From Rossellomorea marisflavi (GTDB lineage Bacteria; Bacillota; Bacilli; Bacillales; Bacillaceae_B), in NCBI RefSeq assembly GCF_001274775.1, contig NZ_LGUE01000008.1, forward strand, positions 125,941-189,940: a DNA stretch of 64,000 nucleotides, in the 5' to 3' direction. The position numbers were made by a program, and so were the translations under genes. The notes below the pieces were generated by a model. The model did no database searches. It was given only the letters and a program-made list of their open reading frames with translations, and was not told where the DNA came from. Below are positions 26,357 to 35,594 of this stretch, piece by piece. The first letter of the stretch is position 1. Each line of letters begins with the position of its first letter.

Positions 26357-26378
26357 GCGGGGTTTGTCCCGCTTTTTT
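26357..26378 (+). terminator. Second stem-loop/T-run without an assigned gene
   Basis: GCGGG and CCCGC surround a GTTTGT-containing loop and are followed by TTTTTT. It lies about 100 bp after the yvyE terminator and 130 bp before the LCP start. It could be a backup, an attenuator or the end of a small RNA. Confidence 0.55.
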
Positions 26379-26505
26379 GTAAGTGTACTGTAATAAAAAT
26401 TTCATTTTACGGTGGTTATGTAACATAGTACAATTGAGCTTAGGTAAAAAACGCGAATATTCTTAGATATTGTAGGTATTACTCGAAAAAAGGAGCTTCT
26501 TAAAT

Positions 26506-27738
26506 ATGTCGCATAACGGAATATATCGAGATGATCAGATCATGAAAAAGAAGAAACGCCGCAGAAGAATCTTCTTCTTCCTCATCATCCCCCTTCTAAT
26601 CGTCACCTTTTCAGCCGCCGCATTCGGTGCAGTAGTTCTAAAAAAAGCAGAAACCGTATTCAATAAATCCTACGATAACATCGACGGCCGTGAAAAATCC
26701 AACCTCCGCGAAACCGCAGTGAACCCCGACGTTGATAATGTATCCATCCTGTTCATCGGTGTCGATGGCAGTGACGTACGCGGAAACACGAAGGATCGCT
26801 CAGACGCACTGATGCTTGCCACCTTGAACGAAAAAGATAAATCAGTGAAACTTGTCAGCATCCCGCGTGACTCGTATGTCTACCTGGAAGACGCAGGCTA
26901 TAAAACGAAAATCAATCACGCTCATGCCTATGGAGGACCGAAAGCCTCCATTGAAGCAGTCGAACAGCTCATGAACATCCCGGTTGACTACTACGTGAAA
27001 ATGAACTTCAATGCCTTCATCGATGTGGTCGATGCCCTTGAAGGCATAAATGTCGACGTTCCATATGAATTAAAAGAGCAGAATTCAAAGGACAAAGCCA
27101 ATGCCATTCACCTGATGCCTGGCGAACAGACCTTGGACGGGGAAGAAGCCCTTGCACTGGCAAGGACCCGACACTATGATAATGACATCGAACGCGGTAA
27201 ACGCCAGCAGATGATCCTCCAGGGAATCGTAAAGAAAGCTGCTTCGGCCAACGCCCTCACGAAGTACGACGACATTCTTGAAGCAATCGGGAACAACATG
27301 GCCACCAACATGACGTTCAGCGAAATGAAAGCTTTCTCCAGCTACGGCCTGACCAAGAAGCTTTCCATCGAGAACATCACCCTTGAAGGTGAAGACACCT
27401 ACATCGACGGCGTATACTACTGGCTCCTCGACGAGACAAGCGTCGCCAACACCAGCCTGGAGCTGAGAAGCCACCTTGGACTGTCCCAATCGCAGACAGC
27501 GGATAACATCAACACCGAAGAAAACGGTGAAGAAACCGACCCTTATGGCACCGAAGATGATACGACCACTACAGAAGAAGAAAGCGATCCTTACAGCGAG
27601 TCTACCGATGAATCCGGAACGTATGATGATACTTCGGATGACACCGGAACCTATGATGAAACCGGAGAAGATACGGGCCCTGCACTGGAAGAGATTCCAC
27701 ATGCAGAAACCGAATCCGATCCATATGCAGAACAGTGA
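26506..27738 (+). CDS. LytR-CpsA-Psr (LCP) family protein with long acidic tail (TagU/V-like)
   Basis: The 410-residue protein has a basic stretch KKKKRRRR, one anchor (about 23-45) and an LCP domain (about 85-325) with SDALMLATLNE, LVSIPRDSYVY, TKINHAHAYGG, YVKMNFNAF and LARTRHYDNDIERGKRQQ. The last ~80 residues are Asp/Glu/Thr-rich with repeats such as SDPY and GTYDDTSDD. By synteny with yvyE and tagO it corresponds to B. subtilis YvhJ (TagV) and probably attaches teichoic acid to peptidoglycan. AAAGGAG lies 10 nt before the ATG. Confidence 0.93.
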   Translation: MSHNGIYRDDQIMKKKKRRRRIFFFLIIPLLIVTFSAAAFGAVVLKKAETVFNKSYDNIDGREKSNLRETAVNPDVDNVSILFIGVDGSDVRGNTKDRSDALMLATLNEKDKSVKLVSIPRDSYVYLEDAGYKTKINHAHAYGGPKASIEAVEQLMNIPVDYYVKMNFNAFIDVVDALEGINVDVPYELKEQNSKDKANAIHLMPGEQTLDGEEALALARTRHYDNDIERGKRQQMILQGIVKKAASANALTKYDDILEAIGNNMATNMTFSEMKAFSSYGLTKKLSIENITLEGEDTYIDGVYYWLLDETSVANTSLELRSHLGLSQSQTADNINTEENGEETDPYGTEDDTTTTEEESDPYSESTDESGTYDDTSDDTGTYDETGEDTGPALEEIPHAETESDPYAEQ

Positions 27739-27746
27739 TTGGAAGA

Positions 27747-27775
27747 GCACCCGCCTGGATGGCGGGTGTTTTTTT
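27747..27775 (+). terminator. Terminator of the LCP gene
   Basis: CACCCGCC (27748-27755) pairs with GGCGGGTG (27761-27768), followed by TTTTTTT. Confidence 0.87.
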
Positions 27776-27802
27776 GTTGTGGTGGGTGGTGCGTGGTGTG
27801 GT

Positions 27803-28014
27803 GGTGCCAGGCACCTTTTGCCGTTTTTGTGCCTGGCACCATTTCCCCTTTTTGTGCCTGGCACCTTTCCCCCTTTTTGTACCTGGCACCTTTTCCCCTT
27901 TTTGTGCCTGGCACCTTTTCCTCTTTTTGTGCCTGGCACCTTTTCCCCTTTTTGTACCTGGCACCTTTTCCCCTTTTTGTACCTGGCACCAAATGGCCGT
28001 TTGGTGCCAGGTAC
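27803..28014. repeat. 25-bp tandem array of CCTGGCACC units with inverted ends
   Basis: CCTGGCACC occurs at 27832, 27857, 27882, 27907, 27932, 27957 and 27982, an exact 25-bp period, with CTTTTTGT before and mostly TTTTCCCC after. The core GTGCCTGGCAC is a palindrome. Inverted GGTGCCAGG copies bound the array (27803 and 28003). The last unit forms a perfect 15-bp inverted repeat, GTACCTGGCACCAAA / TTTGGTGCCAGGTAC (27980-28014). Confidence 0.92.
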
Positions 28015-28045
28015 AAAAAAACACTCCCCTTATCCCACAAATCGC

Positions 28046-28081
28046 AAAAAAAGCAGCCACCCCTCAGGGTTGGCTGCTTTT
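28046..28081. terminator. Terminator of tagO
   Basis: GCAGCCA (28053-28059) pairs with TGGCTGC (28071-28077). On the minus strand the stem is followed by TTTTTTT; a T-run also follows on the plus strand. Confidence 0.85.
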
Positions 28082-28093
28082 TGCATCAATCAT

Positions 28094-29155
28094 CTATTTC
28101 TTACTCGTCCGTGCCTTTACGAACTTGATGAGCGGCTGGTAGTTGGAGTTGACCAAGCCGATGCTCTCGATGAACCATTCGATGGCGAAGAGCAGAATCG
28201 TGAGGAGGATCAGGCCTCCCCAGACGGTGGACATGGAGAAGATGATGGCGGCCAGGCTGAACATGGCAGCCATGGCGTAGATGATGATGACCGTTTGTTT
28301 GTGACTGAAGCCCGCCCTCAGCAAGCAATGATGCAGGTGGGATTTGTCCGGTGCGGACAATGGGCTTTTGTTCTTGTACCTTCTGAGTATGGCGAAGAAG
28401 GTATCTGAGATCGGTACTCCAAGGATGATGAACGGGATGACGAGTGAGACCATGGTGACGTTCTTGAATCCGAGGAGGGCCAGTACGGATATGATGTATC
28501 CGAGGAAGAGGGAGCCTGTGTCCCCCATGAAGATCTTGGCCGGATGGAAATTGTAGTACAGGAAGCCAAGGGAGCTTACGAGTACGATCATGGCGAGCGT
28601 CATGACGAAGATATCGCCTTTCAGCATGGCCATGAAGCCGATGGTGGCAAGTCCGATGGTGCAGACACCCGCTGCCAGCCCGTCGAGGCCATCAATGAAG
28701 TTGATGGCATTGGTGATCCCCACGATCCAAAGGATGGTGATCGGGATGCTGAGCAGTCCGAACTTCAGCTCTGTGTCGAAGAACGGCACGTTGATGAAGT
28801 TGATTTTCACACCGCCAAGGACGACGATGAGTGCCGCAGCGATTTGGCCGACGAACTTCCATTTTGCCGATAGCTGGAAGATGTCATCTGCCATCCCGGT
28901 TAGAAGGATCACGCCGCTTCCGATGATGATCGGGAGGGCGTATTGATCTTCAGGACGGAGGATGAGATATCCCGTGATGAATCCGATATAGATAGCCAGT
29001 CCGCCAAGGCGGGGCATGATTTTGCTGTGCACCTTGCGATCCTCCGGTTTGTCGGTCGCACCCACTGCGAATGCAAACCGCTTAACAAGGGGTGTGATCG
29101 CGATGGTGAGGGCAAAGCATATGAGTAATGTCAGAATTAACATTGGCATTGTCAT
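28094..29155 (-). CDS. tagO: UDP-GlcNAc:undecaprenyl-phosphate GlcNAc-1-phosphate transferase
   Basis: The 353-residue MraY/WecA-family membrane enzyme has about ten helices. Family residues are visible: DRKVHSKIMPRLGG, the GMADD aspartate pair, NAINFIDGLDGLAAG, FMGDTGSLFLGY and LRRYKNKSPLSAPDKSHLHH. It starts the teichoic acid linkage unit by moving GlcNAc-1-P onto undecaprenyl phosphate. The ATG follows AAGAGGTG; a second in-frame ATG lies two codons on. It is placed between an LCP gene and a tagA-containing operon. Confidence 0.93.
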   Translation of the reverse strand: MTMPMLILTLLICFALTIAITPLVKRFAFAVGATDKPEDRKVHSKIMPRLGGLAIYIGFITGYLILRPEDQYALPIIIGSGVILLTGMADDIFQLSAKWKFVGQIAAALIVVLGGVKINFINVPFFDTELKFGLLSIPITILWIVGITNAINFIDGLDGLAAGVCTIGLATIGFMAMLKGDIFVMTLAMIVLVSSLGFLYYNFHPAKIFMGDTGSLFLGYIISVLALLGFKNVTMVSLVIPFIILGVPISDTFFAILRRYKNKSPLSAPDKSHLHHCLLRAGFSHKQTVIIIYAMAAMFSLAAIIFSMSTVWGGLILLTILLFAIEWFIESIGLVNSNYQPLIKFVKARTSKK

Positions 29156-29224
29156 TGTACACCTCTTAATCGTTAATCTACCCGGTTGGTCGATTGTTGA
29201 ATACAGGTAATTCTTAGATGCGGC

Positions 29225-30334
29225 TTATCCGAGCAGCCTCAAATATACATTATAAACGTTCTTGGCGAAATGCTCTACTGAAAAATTGTCCCTGCTGTGC
29301 ATTCTTAACTTTTGTCCTATTTCACGGAGTCGTTCATTTCGCTTCAGTTCAATGGCAGCGAGGAGCTTTTCCGTCAGGCTCTTCTCATCGTCGATGGGGA
29401 CGATCCATCCGTAGTCATCTGATGGGATCAGTAGGTCGACCCCGCCGACGTCCGTGGTGATCACGGGGACGTTGGATCGTGCGGCTTCCAACAGGACAAG
29501 GGGAAAGCTCTCGCTGTAGGATGTAAGGAGCACAAGGTCCGATAGAGGGTACAATCGCTCTACATCATTACGGTGACCGAGGAACCCTACGCAGGATGAA
29601 AGTCCATTAGCCTTGACGAAGGATTCAAGTCCTTCCCGTTCCGATCCGTCACCGGCGATGAGGAGCTTGATTCCGGTCTGGTGGTGGTGTTGAATCAGGT
29701 TTCGAAGTGCGGTGAGTGCCAGCTTATGGTTCTTCACCGCTTCGAGCCTGGCCACCATCAGCATAACGAAGTCTCCTTCTTTTACCCCTAATTCTTCTCT
29801 TTCAAACGGTTTCGACAGCGGTTTGTCGAAGTCGATCCCGTTCAGGATGACGGTGATCTTCTCTGAAGGGATGCCGAGACCCATCAGGATGGTCTTGAAC
29901 CGCTCCGAGATGGCAAGGAAGTGGTCTGCCTGTTTGAGGGCATTCAGGTTCGTCCTGGTGAAGACTTTCCCGGTGATCCCTTGGCCCATGAAGTCATCTC
30001 GGGGATCACTATGTACGGTCACCACCCACTTCACGCCCGTCCTTTTCCGGATGAAGGGCGCATAGCAGTTCGCTCTTGCTCCGTGGGTGTGAATCATGTC
30101 GATTCCATGCTTTTCTATAAAGGTACCAATTTTTCTGACAATCGTAAAGTCGAATCTTGACTTTTGGTTGAAATTTACCAGTTGGATATTCTGCTCAACC
30201 CCGCGCTTATACATTTCCCCTTCTTCAAAAACTCCGAGAAAAAATTCTTCCCGGCTCAGTTCATTTAATAAGGACAGGATGTGAAACATGCCTCCGCCGC
30301 TTTCGTTGCCGGCATTCAGGTGCAGGATTTTCAC
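29225..30334 (-). CDS. Family 4 glycosyltransferase (GT-B)
   Basis: The 369-residue enzyme has an N-terminal acceptor domain (VKILHLNAGNESGGGMFHI) and a C-terminal nucleotide-sugar domain with MLMVARLEAVKNH, the GDGSEREGLE loop and the EX7E-type motif SYSESFPLVLLEAARSNVP. It starts at GTG 30334 behind GGGAGG; the upstream 78 residues overlap tagA in another frame and are discarded. The 17-bp gap after tagA implies co-transcription, so it probably adds a sugar to a tagA-derived lipid-linked product. The sugar is unknown. Confidence 0.88.
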   Translation of the reverse strand: MKILHLNAGNESGGGMFHILSLLNELSREEFFLGVFEEGEMYKRGVEQNIQLVNFNQKSRFDFTIVRKIGTFIEKHGIDMIHTHGARANCYAPFIRKRTGVKWVVTVHSDPRDDFMGQGITGKVFTRTNLNALKQADHFLAISERFKTILMGLGIPSEKITVILNGIDFDKPLSKPFEREELGVKEGDFVMLMVARLEAVKNHKLALTALRNLIQHHHQTGIKLLIAGDGSEREGLESFVKANGLSSCVGFLGHRNDVERLYPLSDLVLLTSYSESFPLVLLEAARSNVPVITTDVGGVDLLIPSDDYGWIVPIDDEKSLTEKLLAAIELKRNERLREIGQKLRMHSRDNFSVEHFAKNVYNVYLRLLG

Positions 30335-30351
30335 GATGGGACCTCCCAGCG

Positions 30352-31080
30352 TTATTCTTTGGATTTCATCACGGTGATGATGAATTGTGGCAGCACGAGC
30401 ATCCTTCTCCAGCGTGAAGGCTGCTTCAGGAGACGGTAGAACCACTCCAGGTGCACTTTTTGGAAAAAGACCGGGGCTCTCTTTACATGGCCTGCCAGGA
30501 CATCGATGCTTCCGCCGACTCCCATGAAGACCCCTTTTTCTACCTTGGGCAGATTGGCTGCAATCCATTTCTCTTGGCGCGGGAAACCAAGGGCGACCAG
30601 GATGACATCGGGTTTGGTACGCTGGATGTCTTCAATGATGGTTTCATCGTCATCTTGGAAGTACCCATGATGATGACCTGCCAGGTGAAGATTCGGATAC
30701 GTGGTGTGTAGGTTCTGAACGGCTTCTTCAAGGATCTCCGGCTTTGCTCCCACTATATAGAAGGAAATGGGGTTTTCATTTCCAAGGGCAAGCAAGTCCT
30801 CCATCAGTTCAAAACCAGGCACGCGCTCCATCAGGGGTGTCTTCTTCATCTTGGACGCGATGATCACACCGATGCCGTCGGGAACGATGATGTCGGCTGT
30901 CTTAAGGATGGCGTGGTATTCCCGGTCTTCCCTCGCCTGCATGACGATTTCAGGATTGGCCGTGACCACAAGGGCTTTCTTTTCTTCTTTTATATACTGA
31001 TGATAGAGGTCTTGTACAACCTCGGATTTACGTTGATTCACAAAAGGTACGTCGAGTATGGTGATGGTTTGGTTTGTCAT
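30352..31080 (-). CDS. tagA: N-acetylmannosaminyltransferase TagA (WecG/TagA/CpsF family)
   Basis: The 242-residue GT26 enzyme adds ManNAc to GlcNAc-PP-undecaprenol, the second step of the linkage unit. Motifs VVTANPEIVMQAR, DIIVPDGIGVIIASK with its catalytic-site aspartate, VALGFPRQEKW, FMGVGGSIDVLAGHVKRAP and the membrane-binding C-terminal LEWFYRLLKQPSRWRRM are present. GAGAGG precedes the ATG. It heads a two-gene transcript with the GT4 enzyme and is not next to tagB, unlike B. subtilis. Confidence 0.94.
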   Translation of the reverse strand: MTNQTITILDVPFVNQRKSEVVQDLYHQYIKEEKKALVVTANPEIVMQAREDREYHAILKTADIIVPDGIGVIIASKMKKTPLMERVPGFELMEDLLALGNENPISFYIVGAKPEILEEAVQNLHTTYPNLHLAGHHHGYFQDDDETIIEDIQRTKPDVILVALGFPRQEKWIAANLPKVEKGVFMGVGGSIDVLAGHVKRAPVFFQKVHLEWFYRLLKQPSRWRRMLVLPQFIITVMKSKE

Positions 31081-31341
31081 TTCGTGTCTACCTCTCTTGT
31101 CGATTCTCCCCTTTATTCTATCCCAGCCGCCCCGCTACTGAAACAGTTATTGTGTTACAACTCCATGACGTTGGAGGAATTTCCGATTCGATTCTATAAT
31201 AAGATAGATTGTCGGCGGATGGTCCCATGTCATCAATTTTTTACCATCCCTTTAGGAATCTTTACAAAATGTTAAATAAAACAATAAATTCGTTTATTAA
31301 GCTTATACTAGGAAATAACCTCTCAGAAGGGTGGTCATGTT

Positions 31342-32802
31342 TTGTTGTCGAAGCTTCAGCATCTGGTATTGCTTGCGGTCATTGCGCTAGTGGTACCTTC
31401 CGTATTTACACATCCGGTGGTTGCCTATCTCTCCACCCTCCTTAGCTTATTCTTCATCGCATGGAATAAGAAGAACGGATTGTTGCTCTTATTCATATAC
31501 TTCCCAATCCGGCCGTTCTTACTAGAATTGAATCCGGGCTTCAAGCTCATGGGCGACTGTCTGCTGATCGTCTTGTTCCTTGCCGCCCTTTACGGGTTCA
31601 TCAGGGACCGGGGCTCATGGAAGACGTATGCCTTCACGGGCTTCATCCTGCTGTTCTGCCTCGTGGGGACGATCGCAGCCTTTCAGACGGGTGTCGGCCT
31701 GTCTGCCATCATCTTTCAGAATCGCGCCTATCTCATCACCTTCCTGATCCTCTTCACCGTCGGTCAGTGGAAGATGAATAAAGAAGATATCCAATATTTC
31801 CTCGGGCTATCCATCGTGATGGGGTCCATCCTGTCTGTACACGGGATCATGGAGTACCTCTTTTCCAGGACACTTCTTGTTCCGGAGGCATGGACGAACT
31901 GGAATTTGTCTTCTGTCAATGAGATGAGAGTGTACGGCCTGACGGCGAATCCGAACGTACTTGGTACATATCTATCCATCTGTCTCTTTATCACCCTTTA
32001 TGTCCTGTCCGTTGCGAAGCGATGGCGGATCCTTTACGTCCTTGCCTCTATCCTGATGCTCGGCACCCTCTGCCTCACCTACTCCAGGGGTTCGATTCTG
32101 GCCTTCGGGGTTGCCTTCATCGTGTATGTGCTCTGCAAAAGGGCTTGGAAAATGGGAGCGGGATTGATTCTATCCATTGTATTGGGGCTCTTCCTGATCT
32201 ATTACCCTGCCGGTATTGCACGGGAGGAGATCGACGCCCATACGATCAGCGATGGGCATATGCCCGATGTTCCACAGGAAGAAGTTGAGCCTGACAGCGC
32301 ACCGCCGCCGAATGAACGGTCATCCACATTCTCCAATCGCTTCAAGGAAATTTTCTCTGACGACATCATTGAGAAAAGCAGTCAGTGGGGCAGGCTGTAT
32401 GTGGTATTCAAGGGGATTGATATCTATCTCATGAATCCTGTGATCGGGACGGGGTTCGGGACGTTCGGGGATTCGGCGACGCTGAGCTACGGGACGCCAA
32501 TTGCAGAAACTTATCAACTACCAGACAGGATGTACTCGGATAATCAATACATCCAGCTTCTCGTGCAGACCGGGACGCTGGGGACATTGAGCGTCCTCGC
32601 ATTTGTGGTGGCGATCTTCACCATCACGTGGAAGAGGAGAAAAGACCCCGTTGCTCCGGTGCTTTTCTGCCTGACCCTGGCGACATTGCTCATGGCCCTG
32701 TTCTATAATGTACTGGAGGAGAAGATTCTTACGCTGTACTTTTACTCCCTACTGGGCTATTTCCTTACGAAAGAAAGGACGCCCCATTCTCTTGAAAAAT
32801 GA
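31342..32802 (+). CDS. O-antigen ligase/polymerase (Wzy/WaaL-like) membrane protein
   Basis: The 486-residue protein has about 11-12 membrane helices and a large extracellular loop (about 300-385) just before the last helices. The loop ends in NPVIGTGFGTFG...SDNQYIQLLVQTGTLG, the usual Wzy_C region. Such proteins polymerise or ligate lipid-linked sugars. It starts at TTG 31342 with AAGGGTGG upstream. It leads a probable operon with a flippase and a GT4 enzyme, spaced 9 and 2 bp apart. The polymer is unknown. Confidence 0.85.
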   Translation: MLSKLQHLVLLAVIALVVPSVFTHPVVAYLSTLLSLFFIAWNKKNGLLLLFIYFPIRPFLLELNPGFKLMGDCLLIVLFLAALYGFIRDRGSWKTYAFTGFILLFCLVGTIAAFQTGVGLSAIIFQNRAYLITFLILFTVGQWKMNKEDIQYFLGLSIVMGSILSVHGIMEYLFSRTLLVPEAWTNWNLSSVNEMRVYGLTANPNVLGTYLSICLFITLYVLSVAKRWRILYVLASILMLGTLCLTYSRGSILAFGVAFIVYVLCKRAWKMGAGLILSIVLGLFLIYYPAGIAREEIDAHTISDGHMPDVPQEEVEPDSAPPPNERSSTFSNRFKEIFSDDIIEKSSQWGRLYVVFKGIDIYLMNPVIGTGFGTFGDSATLSYGTPIAETYQLPDRMYSDNQYIQLLVQTGTLGTLSVLAFVVAIFTITWKRRKDPVAPVLFCLTLATLLMALFYNVLEEKILTLYFYSLLGYFLTKERTPHSLEK

Positions 32803-32811
32803 GGAATCCAT

Positions 32812-34332
32812 ATGAAATCGCTCATCAAAGCCGTCGGGCTTGTCACGATCATCTCCGGTCTCGGAAAACTGCTCGGATTCGCACGGGAGAGCATCATTGC
32901 GGCGTACTTCGGCACATCTGACGTAGCAGACGTGTTCTTCGTCTCAAGTCTTGTCCCGACCCTGCTCTTCACTGCAATCGGGACGGCGATCCAGGCAGGG
33001 ACGATTCCGCTCTTCATGGAAGCACGCGGACGGAGCAAGAAGGAATCACGAGAGCTCATGAGCCTACTCGGCACGTTTTTCCTCGTCATTTCCCTTGCCT
33101 TCATCGCGGTGACGCTCCTCTTCACGGAGCCACTCATGAAGCTGATGGCACCGGGCTTCACCCCGGGTCAGCTTGATCTCGCCGTGGAACTGACGCGGAT
33201 CATGATCCCGAGCATGATTTTCCTGACGTTGACCGCCATCTCGACTGGGGTACTGAACGCAAACAAGCAGTTCGTTCTCCCGGCCTTCACGTCGACGGTT
33301 CAGAATGTGGTCATCATCCTGGCAACCGTCCTCCTTACGAATACGTACGGCGTGTACGGTTTGGCCGCCGGTGTCCTTATGGGCGCTGCAGGACAGTTCT
33401 TCATCCAGTATCCTTCGTTCAGAAAAGAAGGGATCGGATTCAATTTCGCCTTCAGAGAGAATAAGGTGCAGATCAAAACCATCATGATCCTGTTTTATCC
33501 GATCATCATCGCGGCGATTTCCATCCAGTTGAACAGTCTGGTGGACCGCATGGTTTCGTCGGGACTCGAAACGGGGAGCGTATCGGCCCTGAATTATGGG
33601 AACCGCCTATTGTGGCTCCCTCTCAGCGTGATCCTGACGCCGCTGATCACGGTACTCTACCCGTCACTCGTGGAAGGAGCACTCGAGAGCTACAAGCGAT
33701 TTTTCACCATCATACATAAAGGGACGGCGATCATCCTGTTTGCCGGACTCCCCTTCACGGTGCTCCTTGCTGTGAGCGGAGATGATCTGATCCGTCTGGC
33801 CTTCGAGCGGGGAAGCTTCGATGCGGGCGCAACCTCCATCACCTTCCAGGCCCTCTTCTTCTACGGGATCGGCCTTGTCTTTTTCGCCCTCAGGGATTTC
33901 CTGATGAACGGGTTCTATGCCCTGAAGAAGACGAAGATCGCCATGTACTCCTGTCTCGGTGCCGTCGCGGCCAATGTGGTCCTGAGCATCATCCTGGCAC
34001 GGTTCATGGGCGTCGGGGGGATCGCCCTCGCTTCGAGCATCTCCATGCTCATCCAGTGCGTCGTGCTCTTCAGCTATCTGTTGAAAGGGTACGGCGAAAA
34101 GAAGACCTACTCAAAGCAACTCGGGAAAGAATCAGGCAAGCTGCTCCTCGCAACGGCAGGAGCTGTAGCAGGAGCGCTTGTGGCTAAGTCCTGGCTCGCA
34201 GATGACCTGAATATCATCATCCACACGGTCATCATGACCGCCGTCATCTTTATCGTCTATTGTATGCTGGCCTTCCTCTTCAAGGTACAGGCCGTATCAC
34301 CGCTCACCCAAAAGCTGAAAAGGAGCCGATAA
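32812..34332 (+). CDS. MurJ/MviN-like lipid flippase (MOP superfamily)
   Basis: The 506-residue protein has 13-14 membrane helices and family motifs ISGLGKLLGFARESIIAAYFG, the TAIQAGTIPLFMEA loop, QLNSLVDRMVSSGLETGSVSALNYGNRL and FERGSFDAGAT. It is expected to flip a lipid-linked precursor across the membrane. Genetic context (Wzy-like gene before, GT4 after) suggests export of a polysaccharide repeat rather than lipid II, but a housekeeping MurJ role cannot be excluded. TGAGGA precedes the ATG. Confidence 0.87.
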   Translation: MKSLIKAVGLVTIISGLGKLLGFARESIIAAYFGTSDVADVFFVSSLVPTLLFTAIGTAIQAGTIPLFMEARGRSKKESRELMSLLGTFFLVISLAFIAVTLLFTEPLMKLMAPGFTPGQLDLAVELTRIMIPSMIFLTLTAISTGVLNANKQFVLPAFTSTVQNVVIILATVLLTNTYGVYGLAAGVLMGAAGQFFIQYPSFRKEGIGFNFAFRENKVQIKTIMILFYPIIIAAISIQLNSLVDRMVSSGLETGSVSALNYGNRLLWLPLSVILTPLITVLYPSLVEGALESYKRFFTIIHKGTAIILFAGLPFTVLLAVSGDDLIRLAFERGSFDAGATSITFQALFFYGIGLVFFALRDFLMNGFYALKKTKIAMYSCLGAVAANVVLSIILARFMGVGGIALASSISMLIQCVVLFSYLLKGYGEKKTYSKQLGKESGKLLLATAGAVAGALVAKSWLADDLNIIIHTVIMTAVIFIVYCMLAFLFKVQAVSPLTQKLKRSR

Positions 34333-34334
34333 CC

Positions 34335-35507
34335 ATGAAGATCCTTTTATCTACCATATTCGAATATCCTCACGAGGGAGGCCTCTCCACCCATGTGGCG
34401 ACACTCAAAAACGGACTCGAGACCCTCGGCCATCAGGTGGACGTCCTTTCCTTCACCGATCTGAATCCCCTCGTGCGAAAGGCATACGCCCAGGCACCTG
34501 GATTCATCGCAAGTAAGATCAAACCGGGGTCCGGCCAGCTCATGAACGATCAGAATCGGATGACGCTGATCCATAAAGAATTGAACAAGCTCAAAGGACA
34601 GTACGACGTCGTGAACACCCAGGATGTTTATGCCACATTGGCTGCAGAAGGAACCGGTATCCCCGTCGTTGAGACGGTCCATGGCTACTATTCCTTCGAG
34701 GCCATCAGCCGCGGGGCAATCGCAGAGGGAAGCAAGGAAGACATCACTGTCCGCGAGCGCGAAAAAAGGGCCTACACCCTTGCCGACGAAGTGGTCACCG
34801 TCGATCAGCGGATCAAGGATTATGTGAAATCCATGTCTGGTGTTGAAGCGACAGCCATTAAGAATTTCATCGACGTAGAAGACTTCGATCCCGGGAAACT
34901 AGATCTATCAGGTATACGGGAGGAATTCGGCATCCCGACAGATAAGAGGATGCTCTTCGTCCCAAGAAGAATGACCGAGAAAAACGGGGTCATCTATCCG
35001 ACCCTCGCCCTCAGGAAGGTCCTCGACCGCCATCCCGATACCGTCCTCGTCTATGCCGGGACCGGTGAACAGATGCCTGCCATCAAGAAGGAAGTCGAAC
35101 AGCAGGGCCTTGAGGGTGATGTCCTCCTCCTTGGCACTGTGCCTCATGAAAAGATGAAATACCTGTACGGGACGTCGGACATCGTCCTTGTGCCAAGCGT
35201 CCATTCCTACGGTGTCGAAGAGGCGACCTCGATCTCCGCCCTGGAAGCGATGGGTTCAAGATCACCTGTCATCGCCGGCGCCGTCGGTGGCCTGAAGGAA
35301 ATCATCGAGCACGAGAAGGACGGTCTCCTCGTGACGGAGAAGGATGTGGACGGCCTTTCAGAAGCAATCCTGAAGGTATTGGACTCACCCACATTCGCAG
35401 AACAGCTCGCCCGGAACGCCCGGACGAAGATCGAGCAGATGTACTCCCACCACTCCGCCGCCGCAAGATTCGAAGAGATTTATATGAAAGCCGCCAACAA
35501 GGCTTGA
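34335..35507 (+). CDS. Family 4 glycosyltransferase (GT-B)
   Basis: The 390-residue enzyme has MKILLSTIFEYPHEGGLSTHV at the acceptor domain, a central FVPRRMTEKNGV, GTGEQMPAIKKEVEQ and the donor-site SYGVEEATSISALEAMGSRSPVIAGAVGG with its E-X7-E pair. The ATG at 34335 follows AAAAGGAG and begins 2 bp after the flippase stop; the 25 upstream residues of the longer frame overlap the flippase gene. It is probably part of the same polysaccharide operon. Confidence 0.9.
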   Translation: MKILLSTIFEYPHEGGLSTHVATLKNGLETLGHQVDVLSFTDLNPLVRKAYAQAPGFIASKIKPGSGQLMNDQNRMTLIHKELNKLKGQYDVVNTQDVYATLAAEGTGIPVVETVHGYYSFEAISRGAIAEGSKEDITVREREKRAYTLADEVVTVDQRIKDYVKSMSGVEATAIKNFIDVEDFDPGKLDLSGIREEFGIPTDKRMLFVPRRMTEKNGVIYPTLALRKVLDRHPDTVLVYAGTGEQMPAIKKEVEQQGLEGDVLLLGTVPHEKMKYLYGTSDIVLVPSVHSYGVEEATSISALEAMGSRSPVIAGAVGGLKEIIEHEKDGLLVTEKDVDGLSEAILKVLDSPTFAEQLARNARTKIEQMYSHHSAAARFEEIYMKAANKA

Positions 35508-35528
35508 GCCCATCGCTCAAGCCTTTTC
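35498..35528 (+). terminator. Terminator of the polysaccharide operon
   Basis: AAGGCTTGAG and CTCAAGCCTT form a 10-bp stem that includes the stop codon of the GT4 gene, followed by TTCTTAT. Confidence 0.8.
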
Positions 35529-35594
35529 TTATGGCGTATAATCCCACTGGGGAAATCATACACTAATTCCTATACTCTACTGGGATGTGACTGT

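Noticed and set aside
27832..27990. CRISPR array
   Set aside because: Units are 25 bp in total with T/C-rich near-identical spacers, not 24-37-bp repeats with unique spacers; no cas genes nearby.
27476..28408. Several overlapping ORFs on both strands across the 25-bp array (repeating PGTF-PFC and GARHKK-type peptides)
   Set aside because: The 25-bp period opens repetitive frames on both strands; no ribosome sites, and the frames run into tagO antisense DNA.
29225..30568. Long form (447 residues) of the GT4 enzyme
   Set aside because: The extra 78 residues overlap the tagA end in another frame; GTG 30334 has GGGAGG and begins the conserved VKILHLNAG.
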